A DNA stretch of 64,000 nucleotides, taken from the NCBI RefSeq assembly GCF_014636315.1, contig NZ_BMED01000001.1, positions 997,941 to 1,061,940 of the forward strand, read 5' to 3'. The position numbers and the translations under genes are program-made. The number at the start of each line of letters is the position of its first letter. Within the stretch, counting starts at the first letter, position 1. A model generated the notes under the pieces. It did not search any database. It was given only the letters and a program-made list of their open reading frames with translations, and was not told the origin of the DNA. Below are positions 55,100 to 64,000 of this stretch, in pieces. This DNA comes from Parundibacterium terreum (GTDB lineage Bacteria; Pseudomonadota; Gammaproteobacteria; Burkholderiales; Burkholderiaceae_D).

Positions 55100-55597
55100 A
55101 TGGACATTTCAGTAGACCTCAAGAAAAAAGATCTCGTCGCTGTCAATTTCTATATGTTCCCCAGGCTAAGGGGAAATTGGGTGTTTTTCATTCTGCTTAC
55201 GGCGGGAATATTCGCTTATATCTTCTTCGCAAGGAAACCCAGAGGCGCCTATGATATCGCCACCGCGGCGTTTTCAGCTTTGGCCGGTGGAATCGCCGCC
55301 AGTGTTTTTACGGTCGTATCCAATTTGCTGCGGACGCTTTTTACGGTTGGCAAAGATAGCGACGTGCTGGGCGTGCATCACTATTCTATTTCAGAGCAAG
55401 GTCTGGAAGAACGAACCACCGCCAACGAAACCTTGCATACATGGAAGAGCATTCAGTCGATTACTAAACTGCCGGGCTGCATTCTTATCCGTATAAACAG
55501 CTATCTTTTTCATATCGTGCCCCGCCGCGCTTTCGCGACCGACGAAGAGTTTAATTCGTTCTACCAGAGAGCTACCGCGCTACAGCAGGCAGCCTGA
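55100..55597 (+). CDS. YcxB-like membrane protein
   Basis: 165 residues from ATG 55100 (AGGAG close upstream; ATG 55070 is less likely). Two helices (about 26-43, NWVFFILLTAGIFAYIFF, and about 55-75) then a soluble domain with VHHYSISEQGLEERTTANETLHTWKSIQSI ... GCILIRINSYLFHIVPRRAF, the arrangement of the YcxB-like/bPH family. Function unknown; such domains often face the cytoplasm. Confidence 0.72.
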   Translation: MDISVDLKKKDLVAVNFYMFPRLRGNWVFFILLTAGIFAYIFFARKPRGAYDIATAAFSALAGGIAASVFTVVSNLLRTLFTVGKDSDVLGVHHYSISEQGLEERTTANETLHTWKSIQSITKLPGCILIRINSYLFHIVPRRAFATDEEFNSFYQRATALQQAA

Positions 55598-55673
55598 TCA
55601 CGCTGGGCATCCCTGCAGCAACTCTACATGGGCAAGACTATTCAAGCCCATCCAGGCCGCTTTACGCCACGCT

Positions 55674-57212
55674 CTATGTCTTCGCCGCTCCGGCCCACGT
55701 ATAAGTGCGCGAGCTGAAGTAGCGGTCCAATGCGTCTACGGAGCCCTCTGCATTGGCCAAAGCGACATAGGTATCCGGGCGCAGTAGATAGATCGCATCG
55801 CGCGCCAGGCCCAATTTTTGATAGCCGTCGTTCCAGTCAAACACTTGCAGCGCCATGCTGTGCTCGTCGCACCATGTACGCAGTGCTGTACTGGCGCTGC
55901 CATAGACGTGGACCTGCCAGCCTATCTCTACCTTGGCTGGGCCGAGGTAATTGTCCGGGCCGACGGAACCGGTCCACGGTAGCCTGTCGCCACCCTGCAC
56001 GTCCCCCGCACTGCCTTCACTGAGCGGACTTTCCCGGTAATGAACGGTGGTCTGCGAAACCGTCTTGAACAGGAATTCTTGCACATCGTGAATCTTGTAA
56101 GCCAGACTGGCAAAGGCCGGCACGATATGCGTCTTAATGAAGTCGGCCACGCCGCCTTCGCTGGTTGCCAGCGTGAACAGGCGATCGGTGGTAGCTACCA
56201 GCTTGCGGGCAAAAGCCTGCCGTTCCAGGGCATAACTCTCCAGCAACTGCGCGAGAGCATGCCCCTTGATGACATCGGCGAGCTTCCAGGCCAGATTATT
56301 CGCATCAAGAATGCCGGTATTCATTCCCTGCCCGCCTGCCGGGCTGTGGATATGCCCGGCATCACCCAGCAAGAAGACACGGCCGCGCTGGAACTCTTCG
56401 GCAATGCGGTGATGAACACGGTAGGTGGAAAACCAGTTCACCTTGTGCACTTTTAATCCAAGGTGATTGATGGCATCTTGCCGCACATCGTCAAAAGTCA
56501 GGGTTTCGACTTTTTCTGCACGTTCATCCCGGACCGTTCCGATAAGGCGCCTATGCCCTTCCGTGCCGTACGAAAAAACCAAAATGAAATCGCCGCTATC
56601 CAGCGCGCCATGCGCTTCGTCAGCCGGCTCCAGACCGCTTGCGTCCACGTCGGCGACGTAAAATGCGTGCTTATAGGTGCCCCCTTCAAATCCGGTTCCC
56701 ATTTGCTGCCGGACTGTGGAACGTGCGCCGTCGCAGCCCGCAAGATATTGCGCTTCCACCACCGATTCGGCTCCATCAGCCTGCCGCAAGCGCGCGGCAA
56801 CGTATTCGCCTTTGTCTTCAAATCCAACTAATTCGGTTTTTCTTTCTACCGCCACACCCATGGTCAACAGCTTATCCACCAGCAGCCGTTCGTGCAGATC
56901 CTGAGGATATACAGTGACGAAAGGATAAGGCGTGATATCTGCCCCCGCATCGCTAAAAACAATGCGCGCCCGATGCTTGCCACGTGCCCACATATTTATC
57001 GACGGGTTTTTATGGCCCGCAGAAACAACCGCCTCTGCGATATCAAGCTGGCGATAGAGTTCCAGCGTACGTGCCTGGACGACGATGGCACGGGAGGTCT
57101 CGCCCGGCCCGGCACTTTTGTCAATGATGCGAACCTTGATACCCTGTTTCGTCAGCCAAAGCGCCAAAGCAAGGCCGGTGGGGCCTGCACCTACAATTAA
57201 CACATCGCTCAT
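55674..57212 (-). CDS. FAD-dependent aromatic hydroxylase (PheA/TfdB family)
   Basis: 512 residues. FAD-binding GxGxxG in VLIVGAGPTGLALALWL at the start, DG motif in LAGCDGARSTVRQQMG (about 165), and GD motif in VFLLGDAGHIHSPAGGQGMNTGILDANNLAWKLA (about 285). A thioredoxin-like C-terminal domain (from about 400) places it in the two-domain phenol hydroxylase/RdmE-type class. It would hydroxylate an aromatic ring with NAD(P)H and O2. No ring-cleavage genes are nearby, so its pathway is unknown; it could also act on a polyketide or antibiotic. GGGG lies upstream of the ATG. Confidence 0.88.
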   Translation of the reverse strand: MSDVLIVGAGPTGLALALWLTKQGIKVRIIDKSAGPGETSRAIVVQARTLELYRQLDIAEAVVSAGHKNPSINMWARGKHRARIVFSDAGADITPYPFVTVYPQDLHERLLVDKLLTMGVAVERKTELVGFEDKGEYVAARLRQADGAESVVEAQYLAGCDGARSTVRQQMGTGFEGGTYKHAFYVADVDASGLEPADEAHGALDSGDFILVFSYGTEGHRRLIGTVRDERAEKVETLTFDDVRQDAINHLGLKVHKVNWFSTYRVHHRIAEEFQRGRVFLLGDAGHIHSPAGGQGMNTGILDANNLAWKLADVIKGHALAQLLESYALERQAFARKLVATTDRLFTLATSEGGVADFIKTHIVPAFASLAYKIHDVQEFLFKTVSQTTVHYRESPLSEGSAGDVQGGDRLPWTGSVGPDNYLGPAKVEIGWQVHVYGSASTALRTWCDEHSMALQVFDWNDGYQKLGLARDAIYLLRPDTYVALANAEGSVDALDRYFSSRTYTWAGAAKT

Positions 57213-57405
57213 GTCGATACCCCTGATATGCCTTTAAAGTCATCAAGCCAACCGAGAAAAAAAATTACGCCCGGACAGTTACAAAATTAGCCCCTCGTTT
57301 TCTGGCTGCGCCGCACACGATTGCTGCCTGGCATTACATCACTTTACTAAGCATTGCTGTAGCTGCCTGTCTGAAGCGCCTATCGACTCCTGCAAGCGCA
57401 TTACT

Positions 57406-57600
57406 TCAGTACTTTCTCAGTATACCCACAAGGAGGACAGCCCACAGCAGCTTATAAGCAAACTGAGCGCCTCCCTGAGAATTGTTGGCGATGCCTCTGG
57501 GGTCATCGTCATCGGCGCCCGTGATCAGGCCCGGGCCAAGTTTGCTTGCGATGGAATCGCTATCGGCTGTGGAGGCCTTTTCTGGAGGAAGACTATTCAT
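57406..57600 (-). pseudogene. Truncated NRAMP divalent-metal transporter remnant
   Basis: From ATG 57600 the frame reads 64 codons and stops. The segment LGPGLITGADDDDPRGIANNSQGGAQFAYKLLW is the conserved first-helix region of NRAMP (MntH/YcsG-type) manganese/iron transporters, which are normally about 400 or more residues. After this the frame ends in VGILRKY and the downstream bases on the same strand show no continuing NRAMP sequence. It is therefore a 5-prime remnant of a deleted gene and cannot work. Confidence 0.75.
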
Positions 57601-57876
57601 AGCGGTCTCAGGCAATGACAATATAAAACTGACAGATCGCGTAAGCCGGCTCTGTTCGCAGTCGAACGCACGGCCACCACTGGCAGAAAGTATTCTTTCA
57701 TCATCGAGAGAGTTTGACGACCAGGAGGGCGATGAGAGCTTTCAGCAGGCCAACAATAGGGGCGCATGCTCCTACATGCTGCCCTGCCAATTGCTGATGG
57801 GCTGTCATGCTGGTCTTGCTTACGATGGAGCTGCACTTACTTCGCTTCCAACCAGCTATCGCCACAGGAGATTTTC

Positions 57877-58347
57877 ATGTCAACAATCGTCGCCCCTAAC
57901 GCTATCGAACTTCTCGAAGCAGACCATCGCGAAGCGGAAGCCTTATTCGAAGAATTTGAAAAGGCAAAAGATGCCGGTGATAACCAGGCAAAGTTTGAGA
58001 TTGCCACCAAGGTTTGCGCAGCCCTGCTTATTCATATGGAAATTGAAGAAACCATCTTCTATCCGGCCGCACGCGATGCGACCGGAGACGACGACAAGCT
58101 TAACGAGGCACAGGTCGAGCACGACGGCGCCAAGAAACTGATCGCCGAAATCGGAAAACTGAAACCCGAAGACCCGATGTTTGACGCCAAGGTCAAGGTC
58201 CTCAGCGAGCAGATTGAGCATCACGTCGAAGAAGAAGAAAATGAACTTTTTCCAGAAACAAAAAAATCAGATATGGACCTGGAAGCAATTGGCGAGCAGT
58301 TGGAAGAAGCCAAATCCGAGTTAAAAAACCAGCACGGCATACCTTGA
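57877..58347 (+). CDS. Hemerythrin HHE-domain protein
   Basis: 156 residues from ATG 57877 (GGAG six bases upstream). Four-helix bundle with iron ligands of the HHE pattern: LLEADHREAEALFEEFE, LLIHMEIEETIFYP, VEHDGAKKLIAEI, and IEHHVEEEENELFPE. Members bind O2 or NO at a di-iron site, or sense iron and oxygen. Cytoplasmic. First of a run of four short same-strand genes, all with good ribosome sites, that looks like a stress-type unit. Confidence 0.88.
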   Translation: MSTIVAPNAIELLEADHREAEALFEEFEKAKDAGDNQAKFEIATKVCAALLIHMEIEETIFYPAARDATGDDDKLNEAQVEHDGAKKLIAEIGKLKPEDPMFDAKVKVLSEQIEHHVEEEENELFPETKKSDMDLEAIGEQLEEAKSELKNQHGIP

Positions 58348-58393
58348 ACCCATCGACGATAAGCATACCCCATCAACAAACAGGAGCCTCATT

Positions 58394-58579
58394 ATGACAG
58401 CAAGAATTGGCAGCAAGCATATCGCACAGCACCGGGGCCGCGCTGAGCGGCTTGAAACAAAAAAGGCCAATGTAGAGGCGGAGGGAATCCGGCGTTCTGC
58501 CGCGAGGCAGAAATACCGCAATTCCGTCAAAGGCCAGGCGCCAGTTGTACCTGCTGCAGAAAAGCTGTTCAACAACTGA
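58394..58579 (+). CDS. Small basic protein
   Basis: 61 residues, strongly basic (ARIGSKHIAQHRGRAERLETKKANVEAEGIRRSAARQKYRN). AGGAG sits 8 bases upstream. 46 bases after the hemerythrin gene on the same strand. No family recognised; it could bind nucleic acid, judged only by charge. Confidence 0.55.
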   Translation: MTARIGSKHIAQHRGRAERLETKKANVEAEGIRRSAARQKYRNSVKGQAPVVPAAEKLFNN

Positions 58580-58674
58580 CGCATCCTGCGCTTAAGTATC
58601 CTGCGCTTATTTTTCGTTTAAGCGCAGCCGCACACCAAATTCACGCTCTACGTCCCACAATAGGGAGAATGCCT

Positions 58675-58869
58675 ATGATCATCACCAAGGGTTTCAAAAA
58701 CTATACCGTCCGGTTTACCACAGCGGAACATATAGAGGGATGGTCTGTCGCTGTAGAAGTCGAGGGCGTGCTGGTTCACCATCCTGATGAAGACATTTAT
58801 CTCACGGAAGACCAAGCTCTGGAAGCAGCAGACAGGGTTGCAGACAATATTATTCCGACATTTCACTAG
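58675..58869 (+). CDS. Small conserved-looking hypothetical protein
   Basis: 64 residues from ATG 58675 (GGGAG seven bases upstream; the ATG at 58669 is too close). Mixed strand/helix: ITKGFKNYTVRFTT, WSVAVEVEGVLVHHPDEDIYL, and helix EDQALEAADRVADNI. It reads like a small cytoplasmic alpha/beta protein. Third of the hemerythrin group. Confidence 0.55.
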   Translation: MIITKGFKNYTVRFTTAEHIEGWSVAVEVEGVLVHHPDEDIYLTEDQALEAADRVADNIIPTFH

Positions 58870-58889
58870 TCCAACGCAAGGAGAAATTC

Positions 58890-59219
58890 ATGATTTCAAA
58901 TACCCCTACAATTACCAAACTGCCTGAAGACAAAGGCGCAGCCACTCCAGATTCTACCCGTGACGATGCCAAGGCAGGCCCTTCAGCAAGTACAATGGAG
59001 AGTAAAACTGCGGATGCCTTGTCGGCAGGTGCATCCGCAGCGGCAGACTCATTTAAATCCTACATCAGCCGGCTGGATGCGGCGGTAGGAAGTGTGAAGG
59101 ATACATTTCAAGAGAATGTGGATGCCACGGTGAGCCGCGTGCAAGATAATCCACTCAAGACGGTGGCTGTGGCCGCTGGAATCGGCATACTGATAGGCAT
59201 GATCATAGGACGACGCTAA
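58890..59219 (+). CDS. ElaB/YqjD/DUF883-family membrane-anchored protein
   Basis: 109 residues. A long acidic/helical head, then the family end: NPLKTVAVAAGIGILIGMIIGRR, a single C-terminal anchor with GRR. E. coli YqjD and ElaB are stationary-phase inner-membrane proteins that bind ribosomes. AAGGAG lies close upstream. Last gene of the hemerythrin group, 20 bases after its neighbour. Confidence 0.82.
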   Translation: MISNTPTITKLPEDKGAATPDSTRDDAKAGPSASTMESKTADALSAGASAAADSFKSYISRLDAAVGSVKDTFQENVDATVSRVQDNPLKTVAVAAGIGILIGMIIGRR

Positions 59220-59307
59220 TACTTAAAGAATGCCAGGGCTTTGATGGAGCCATTCCCAGCGGATAAGCGCAAAGCTGGAGAATGCAGGCTCTGTTAGTAT
59301 TCTGCGG

Positions 59308-61560
59308 ATGGCCATAAAACTACTCTTGAAGAATTTTAGTCCCCCACTGAGGGGCATTTTTTCGCCATCCCGATGCCGGGTGGCATGCGCTCGCGGTTTC
59401 GCTGCCGCGGTGTTGCAGATTTCTGTACTGAGCGCTACAGCACAGGATATTGCTGTAAGCGATGCCAAGAGCAACTCCAGCAGTCAATACAGCAATGGGA
59501 ATGCCGATGTTCCCACTGTGATCGTTACCGGAGAAAAGAGGGGAAGCTCCGTGTTCGGCACAGCCGCCTCGCTGAACCTGATCGATGGTGCCGACATGCG
59601 CAACGGAACCATGCAAGTCAACTTGTCCGAATCCCTCGGAGGCGTGCCAGGGCTGCAAATCAAGGACAGGCAGAATTACGCGCAGGACCTGCAATTGTCG
59701 ATACGCGGCTTCGGCGCGCGCTCCAGCTTTGGCGTGCGCGGCGTGCGGCTTTACATTGACGGCATTCCCGCAACCATGCCGGACGGCCAGGGACAAACCT
59801 CCAATATTGATATCTCTTCTATCGCCCGGCTGGAAGTCCTGCGCGGGCCATTTTCTGCGCTATATGGAAATTCGTCCGGCGGTGCGATACAGGTATTTAC
59901 CGAAGCAGGCACAGCGCCCGCAACTCTCACTACTTCCGCCGCCGTGGGCAGCTATGGGACCAACCGCTACGGCTTCCAGGCCAGCGGCGCAAGCGATGTG
60001 TTGGACGGCATGAAGGGCATGGATTATCTGCTCAGCGGAACCCGCTTTATCACTGACGGATACCGACAGCACAGCGCGGCCAGGAAGAACTTGCTGAATG
60101 CAAAGTTCGGGGTGAGCCTGGATGAATCCAGCAAGCTGACCCTGATCATGAACCGGGTAGACCTGAGCGCGCAAGACCCGCTCGGTTTAAGCCGACAGCA
60201 GTTTGAGTCTGCACCGCGCAGCTCCCCGCTGGCAGAACAATACAATACACGCAAGACCGTGCTGCAAACCCAGGGCGGCCTGTTGGCAGAAAAGCGTATC
60301 GATGGACAGAACAGCCTGAACGCAACGATATATGCCGGCCAGCGCAGCACCGCGCAGTTCCAGGCGATACCGGTGTCGGCGCAGCTCAGCGCCACCAGCC
60401 CCGGCGCGGTGATAGACCTGAACCGCAACTATGACGGCGCCGATATACGCTTGACGCATCGCACCAGCCTTGCAGGTGGCCCACTGAACCTGGCATTTGG
60501 CCTAGCCTATGATGAAATGTTCGAGCACAGGCTTGGTTATAACAATTTCAGTGGAAGCACAGTGAATCCTATCCTGGGAGTACAGGGCACGCTAAGACGG
60601 GATGAAGATAATGTAGTCCGTAACATGGACCAGTATCTGCAGGTGCATTGGGATCCATCAGAGCGCTGGACTGCCGATGCGGGTCTGCGCCATAGCAGCA
60701 TACGCTTCTTTTCCAGTGACCATTATGTCAGCGCCTTGAATGGCAATGACAGCGGCGCCAGCCGCTATGAGACTTACCTGCCCGCTGCATCCCTGCTTTA
60801 CCGCGCAAGCCCGGTGCTGAACTTGTATCTGTCCAGCGGACGCGGATTTGAAACCCCTACCTTGAACGAGATCGCCTACCGCCCCGGTAACGTGCCGGGC
60901 CTGAATTTCTCCCTCAAGGCTTCTAACAGCAAGACCACCGAGCTGGGGCTGAAGCTGAAAAATGGCCAGGGCCTGATGACGGCAGCACTGTTCCAGACCG
61001 AGACAGCCAATGAAATCGTCACGGATAGCAATTCGGGAGGACGTACTACCTACAGGAACGGCGGCCGCACGCTACGCCAGGGACTGGAGCTGGGCTGGCA
61101 ACAACATATCGCCCCCGACTGGGATGTGCGAGCGGCCTATTCCTGGCTGGACGCAACTTATAGAGACACGGTGTGTTCACCGTCCCCTTGCAGTAGTGTG
61201 AATCAGGGCATCGCCACAGGCAGCCGTTTGCCCGGCGTTGCGCGCCAAACTCTGTTTGGGTCGCTCAACTGGGCCCCGCTGCAAGGCTGGCGTGGCTCGC
61301 TGGAAGCACGCTACGTCGGCAATGTGGTAGCGGATGACCGCAATACCGACACTGCCGCAGGCTATTTTCTGGCATCGCTATCCCTGGGCTATCACTATGC
61401 GCGGCAGCACTGGAGCCTGAAAGCCTTTGTGCGTGCAGATAACCTGTTCGACAGGAAATATGCCGGCTCAGTCATCGTCAACGAGGCAAACGGGCGCTTT
61501 TTCGAGCCGGCACCAGGGCGCAATAGCAGCATAGGGACGACGGTGGCATACAGTTTCTAA
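59308..61560 (+). CDS. pqqU: PqqU(YncD)-like TonB-dependent receptor
   Basis: 750 residues. Atypical long signal region (to about 46), then plug and barrel. The plug ([64 protein letters not shown]) and the barrel end ([31 protein letters not shown]) match E. coli YncD almost word for word as I recall it. YncD is now called PqqU because it imports the cofactor PQQ. The gene is 133 bases upstream of a PQQ-type sugar dehydrogenase on the same strand, which fits PQQ uptake feeding that enzyme. Confidence 0.87.
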   Translation: MAIKLLLKNFSPPLRGIFSPSRCRVACARGFAAAVLQISVLSATAQDIAVSDAKSNSSSQYSNGNADVPTVIVTGEKRGSSVFGTAASLNLIDGADMRNGTMQVNLSESLGGVPGLQIKDRQNYAQDLQLSIRGFGARSSFGVRGVRLYIDGIPATMPDGQGQTSNIDISSIARLEVLRGPFSALYGNSSGGAIQVFTEAGTAPATLTTSAAVGSYGTNRYGFQASGASDVLDGMKGMDYLLSGTRFITDGYRQHSAARKNLLNAKFGVSLDESSKLTLIMNRVDLSAQDPLGLSRQQFESAPRSSPLAEQYNTRKTVLQTQGGLLAEKRIDGQNSLNATIYAGQRSTAQFQAIPVSAQLSATSPGAVIDLNRNYDGADIRLTHRTSLAGGPLNLAFGLAYDEMFEHRLGYNNFSGSTVNPILGVQGTLRRDEDNVVRNMDQYLQVHWDPSERWTADAGLRHSSIRFFSSDHYVSALNGNDSGASRYETYLPAASLLYRASPVLNLYLSSGRGFETPTLNEIAYRPGNVPGLNFSLKASNSKTTELGLKLKNGQGLMTAALFQTETANEIVTDSNSGGRTTYRNGGRTLRQGLELGWQQHIAPDWDVRAAYSWLDATYRDTVCSPSPCSSVNQGIATGSRLPGVARQTLFGSLNWAPLQGWRGSLEARYVGNVVADDRNTDTAAGYFLASLSLGYHYARQHWSLKAFVRADNLFDRKYAGSVIVNEANGRFFEPAPGRNSSIGTTVAYSF

Positions 61561-61693
61561 CCCCAGGCATGGATATAGTGTCCGCTCCTGGCAGCGGCAT
61601 GGCTTGTTTCCGCAGGCTATGTGCAACAACACACGGAACCCAGTGCAATACGCGGCTACCCTTTCCAGATTCATCGTCCAGGGAAAAAGCGCC

Positions 61694-63076
61694 ATGTCTA
61701 CTCCGCACAGTCATTCCATTGTTAAGCAATTTTCGATCAAGCCCACGCTGGTGCGTCGGCTGCTACCTGTTTTACCTTTACTAGTTCTGTCATCCCTGTC
61801 TTCGCTGGCAACGCTTGCAATTGCCCAGGATGTCGGTAATAGCAAGGCCGGGATAGGCTCCAATCCGTTATTGCCGGAACCGACTTCATCCCTGCTCCCA
61901 ACCGTGAATATTGCGCCAGCCATAGGCTGGCCTGCCGGGGTAAAACCCAGGGCTGCAGCGGGCCTGGTAGTCAACCAGTTTGCCGGCGGCCTGGCGCATC
62001 CCCGATGGATCTATACCCTGCCCAATGGCGACGTACTGGTGGCAGAAACCAATGCGCCGCCAAAACCCGATGACGGCAAGGGCATCAAAGGCATGGTGAT
62101 GAAGCAGGTCATGAAAAAAGCGGGCGCGGGAGTGGAAAGCGCGAACCGCATCACCCTGTTAAGGGATAAAGACGGCGATGGCATTGCAGAAACCAAAACC
62201 GTATTCCTCGAAGGCCTGAATTCCCCGCTGGGTATGGTCCTCGTAGGAGATTCACTGTATATCGCCAATACCGATGCAGTGCTCCGCTTTCAATACAAGG
62301 AAGGCGACACGCAAATTACAACCCCAGGCACCAAGGTGGCAGACCTGCCGGCAGGCACAATCAACCATCACTGGACCAAGAACATCGTAGCCAGCAAGGA
62401 CGGAACAAAGCTGTATGCAACCATAGGATCCAACAGCAACGTCGGTGAAAACGGCATAGAGGCTGAAACCGATCGCGCCGGGGTGCTGGAAATTGATCTA
62501 AAAACGGGGGCAAAGCGCGTCTTCGCCAGCGGCATCAGGAATCCCGTCGGCATGGCCTTGCAGCCCGATAGCGGCGAGCTATGGGTCTCCGTCAATGAGC
62601 GCGATGAGCTGGGTGACAATCTTGTGCCCGACTACATGACATCCGTCAAGGATGGCGGCTTTTATGGATGGCCCTATAGCTACTATGGCCAGCATGTGGA
62701 CACCCGCATGAAGCCGCCCCGCCCCGACCTGGTCGCCAAGGCCATCAAGCCGGATTACGCGCTGGGTTCGCACACGGCCTCCCTGGGGCTGGCGTTTTAT
62801 GACGGCAAGCTGTTCCCAGACAGGTTCAAGAACGGCGCATTCATAGGCCAGCACGGCTCCTGGAACAGAAAACCGCATAGCGGCTATAAAGTCATCTTCG
62901 TTCCTTTCGCAAACGGGCATCCTAGCGGAGACACCGAAGACATCCTGACAGGCTTCCTGAACGACAAGGAAAAAGCAATGGGCAGGCCCGTTGGCGTGGC
63001 GGTCGATAAAAAAGGTGCGCTGCTGGTGGCGGATGACGTCGGCAATGTCATCTGGCGCGTAGTGCCTGGCCGTTAA
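61694..63076 (+). CDS. PQQ-dependent sugar dehydrogenase (sorbosone/aldose dehydrogenase type)
   Basis: 460 residues from ATG 61694 (AGGGA upstream). Signal region ([22 protein letters not shown]). A six-bladed propeller of the GDH-B/YliI(Asd)/sorbosone dehydrogenase family: [113 protein letters not shown] and [14 protein letters not shown]. The enzyme oxidises aldoses or aldehydes in the periplasm with PQQ. No pqqABCDE biosynthesis genes are here; the upstream PqqU-like receptor could supply the cofactor. Terminator at 63101. Confidence 0.88.
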   Translation: MSTPHSHSIVKQFSIKPTLVRRLLPVLPLLVLSSLSSLATLAIAQDVGNSKAGIGSNPLLPEPTSSLLPTVNIAPAIGWPAGVKPRAAAGLVVNQFAGGLAHPRWIYTLPNGDVLVAETNAPPKPDDGKGIKGMVMKQVMKKAGAGVESANRITLLRDKDGDGIAETKTVFLEGLNSPLGMVLVGDSLYIANTDAVLRFQYKEGDTQITTPGTKVADLPAGTINHHWTKNIVASKDGTKLYATIGSNSNVGENGIEAETDRAGVLEIDLKTGAKRVFASGIRNPVGMALQPDSGELWVSVNERDELGDNLVPDYMTSVKDGGFYGWPYSYYGQHVDTRMKPPRPDLVAKAIKPDYALGSHTASLGLAFYDGKLFPDRFKNGAFIGQHGSWNRKPHSGYKVIFVPFANGHPSGDTEDILTGFLNDKEKAMGRPVGVAVDKKGALLVADDVGNVIWRVVPGR

Positions 63077-63100
63077 TTTTGTTTGCTGATCGAAAAAGAC

Positions 63101-63128
63101 ACGGCCATATCGTATGGCCGTTTTTTTT
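63101..63128 (+). terminator. Rho-independent terminator
   Basis: ACGGCCATA (63101-63109) pairs with TATGGCCGT (63113-63121) around TCG, followed by eight T. Ends the transcript of the PqqU-dehydrogenase pair. The next 270 bases to 63397 show no gene. Confidence 0.9.
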
Positions 63129-63397
63129 GGCGAGCCCCGAGGCTCATCCCCCAATCGCCAGATCAACAAGTTTAACTACTAGTAAGAACTGGACTGTCCT
63201 TAAGCAAGGGGTGGCATCTTCCGGTCGAGGGCCGCATCCACAAGCCCGACCACTTTGTTGTTGCAAAGACATTTTTTGTATGCCAGCATACGCCTACCAT
63301 TTTGGGGTCACCGATAGTGTGCGGCAACCTGCGGCAAACCATTACTGATAGCGAATCCTGAATTCCAAACAAAAAGACCGACAAAAGGAGCAAAAAG

Positions 63398-64000
63398 ATG
63401 CGGCAACAACAAAGCTGGTGGCGAATTCTGATTCTTGCCTTTGCCTTCGCAGGTGTGAGCCAGGTTTCATCCGCTGAAGAAGTTAACCGCATGGACCAGA
63501 TTGTCCAGTCCTATGTCAAAGACAAGCAATTCAGCGGCACAGTATTGGTAGCCCGCGGTGAAAAAATTCTGCTGAACAAGGGCTATGGCTTGGCCAATAT
63601 GGAGTGGAACATGGCCAACACTCCACAGACAAAATTTCGCCTTGGCTCACTGACCAAACAATTTACCGCTGTAGCTATCATGATGCTAGCAGAGCGCGGC
63701 AAGCTGAAACTGGACGACAAGGTAAGCGCCTATTTGCCGGATGTGCCCGCGGCCTGGCGGGACATCACCGTATTCCAGCTGCTCACGCATACCGCCGGCA
63801 TTCATAACTTTACCGACCTGCCGGAGTTCATGTCCGTGGCCATGCTCGCCAAGACACCGAACGAGGTTCTCGATCTGGTTCGCTCCCTGCCGCTGGATTT
63901 TCAGCCTGGTGAAAAACACAGCTACAGCAATTCCGGCTACGTCCTGCTGGGCATATTGATAGAAAAAGTCAGCGGGCAAAGCTATGAGAGCTTCCTCCAG
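63398..64000 (+). CDS. Class-C beta-lactamase-fold serine hydrolase, cut by the window end
   Basis: 201 codons visible from ATG 63398 (AAGGAG seven bases upstream); the frame is open to the end of the window. Signal peptide (WRILILAFAFAGVSQVSSA). SxxK is SLTK (Ser84) and YxN is YSN (Tyr176); both sit at normal spacing for the family. FQLLTHTAGIHNFTDL is the usual family segment. A secreted or periplasmic esterase/peptidase-type enzyme. Related to the 53573 gene but shorter at the N-terminus. Confidence 0.87.
   Translation, partial: MRQQQSWWRILILAFAFAGVSQVSSAEEVNRMDQIVQSYVKDKQFSGTVLVARGEKILLNKGYGLANMEWNMANTPQTKFRLGSLTKQFTAVAIMMLAERGKLKLDDKVSAYLPDVPAAWRDITVFQLLTHTAGIHNFTDLPEFMSVAMLAKTPNEVLDLVRSLPLDFQPGEKHSYSNSGYVLLGILIEKVSGQSYESFLQ

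Noticed and set aside
57597..57836. Possible 79-residue minus-strand gene upstream of the NRAMP remnant
   Set aside because: No domain, cysteine/arginine-rich mirror-type composition, no ribosome site.

Overview
The window looks like a chromosomal segment of a Gram-negative betaproteobacterium, most likely in Burkholderiales/Oxalobacteraceae (the Undibacterium/Herminiimonas type). This is an inference from moderately high GC coding sequence, the style of the copper operon and its small Cys/Met-rich leader gene, many TonB-dependent receptors and periplasmic proteins, and mixed ATG/GTG/TTG starts. No rRNA, tRNA, CRISPR array, phage genes or transposase were seen. Everything is read by eye; no database search was run.

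Layout. 1-5.4 kb: the tail of an unknown gene, an MFS exporter with an odd out-of-frame leader, a large hybrid periplasmic-propeller histidine kinase, and a small secreted protein. 5.4-6.1 kb: a non-coding gap with an inverted pair of perfect DnaA boxes. 6.1-12.7 kb: a copper/silver efflux operon (small secreted protein, cusC, cusB with a fused CusF domain, cusA) behind a MerR/CueR-type promoter with 19-bp spacing. 12.9-17.8 kb: a CynR-like regulator, the cusS/cusR two-component pair, a secreted alpha/beta hydrolase and a CynT-type carbonic anhydrase. 18-24.3 kb: accessory small membrane and secreted proteins, REP-like palindromes, an isoprenylcysteine-methyltransferase-like membrane protein, a two-domain secreted protein with an OmpA-like tail, and a HAF-repeat protein. 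24.4-26.2 kb: a DUF4157 (eCIS-core) protein with 48-bp tandem repeats and an unknown C-terminal half.

27-30.3 kb: a GtrA/GtrB/membrane-glycosyltransferase set that probably decorates a surface glycan. 30.6-39 kb: a secreted S9 peptidase, small proteins, a GFA enzyme, and a family of 30-bp inverted repeats. One pair of these brackets a single hydrolase gene and another abuts an orphan livM. Then come a GNAT and an XRE-cupin regulator with overlapping ends. 39-46 kb: an NHL-repeat lipoprotein, a SIMPL protein, small genes, a haloalkane-dehalogenase-like hydrolase with a LysR regulator, and an AhpD-like remnant.

46.1-53.2 kb: a divergent cassette of LacI regulator and SsuA-like binding protein on one side, and TonB receptor, flavin monooxygenase (NtaA/SnaA/DszA type) and hydrolase on the other, with a perfect LacI-type operator between them. 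This resembles an organosulfur or xenobiotic scavenging unit lacking its ABC permease and ATPase. 53.5-64 kb: two class-C beta-lactamase-fold hydrolases (the second runs off the window), a YcxB-like protein, an FAD hydroxylase, a truncated NRAMP remnant, a hemerythrin/DUF883 stress-type island, and a PqqU(YncD)-like TonB receptor next to a PQQ-type sugar dehydrogenase, a plausible cofactor-scavenging pair.
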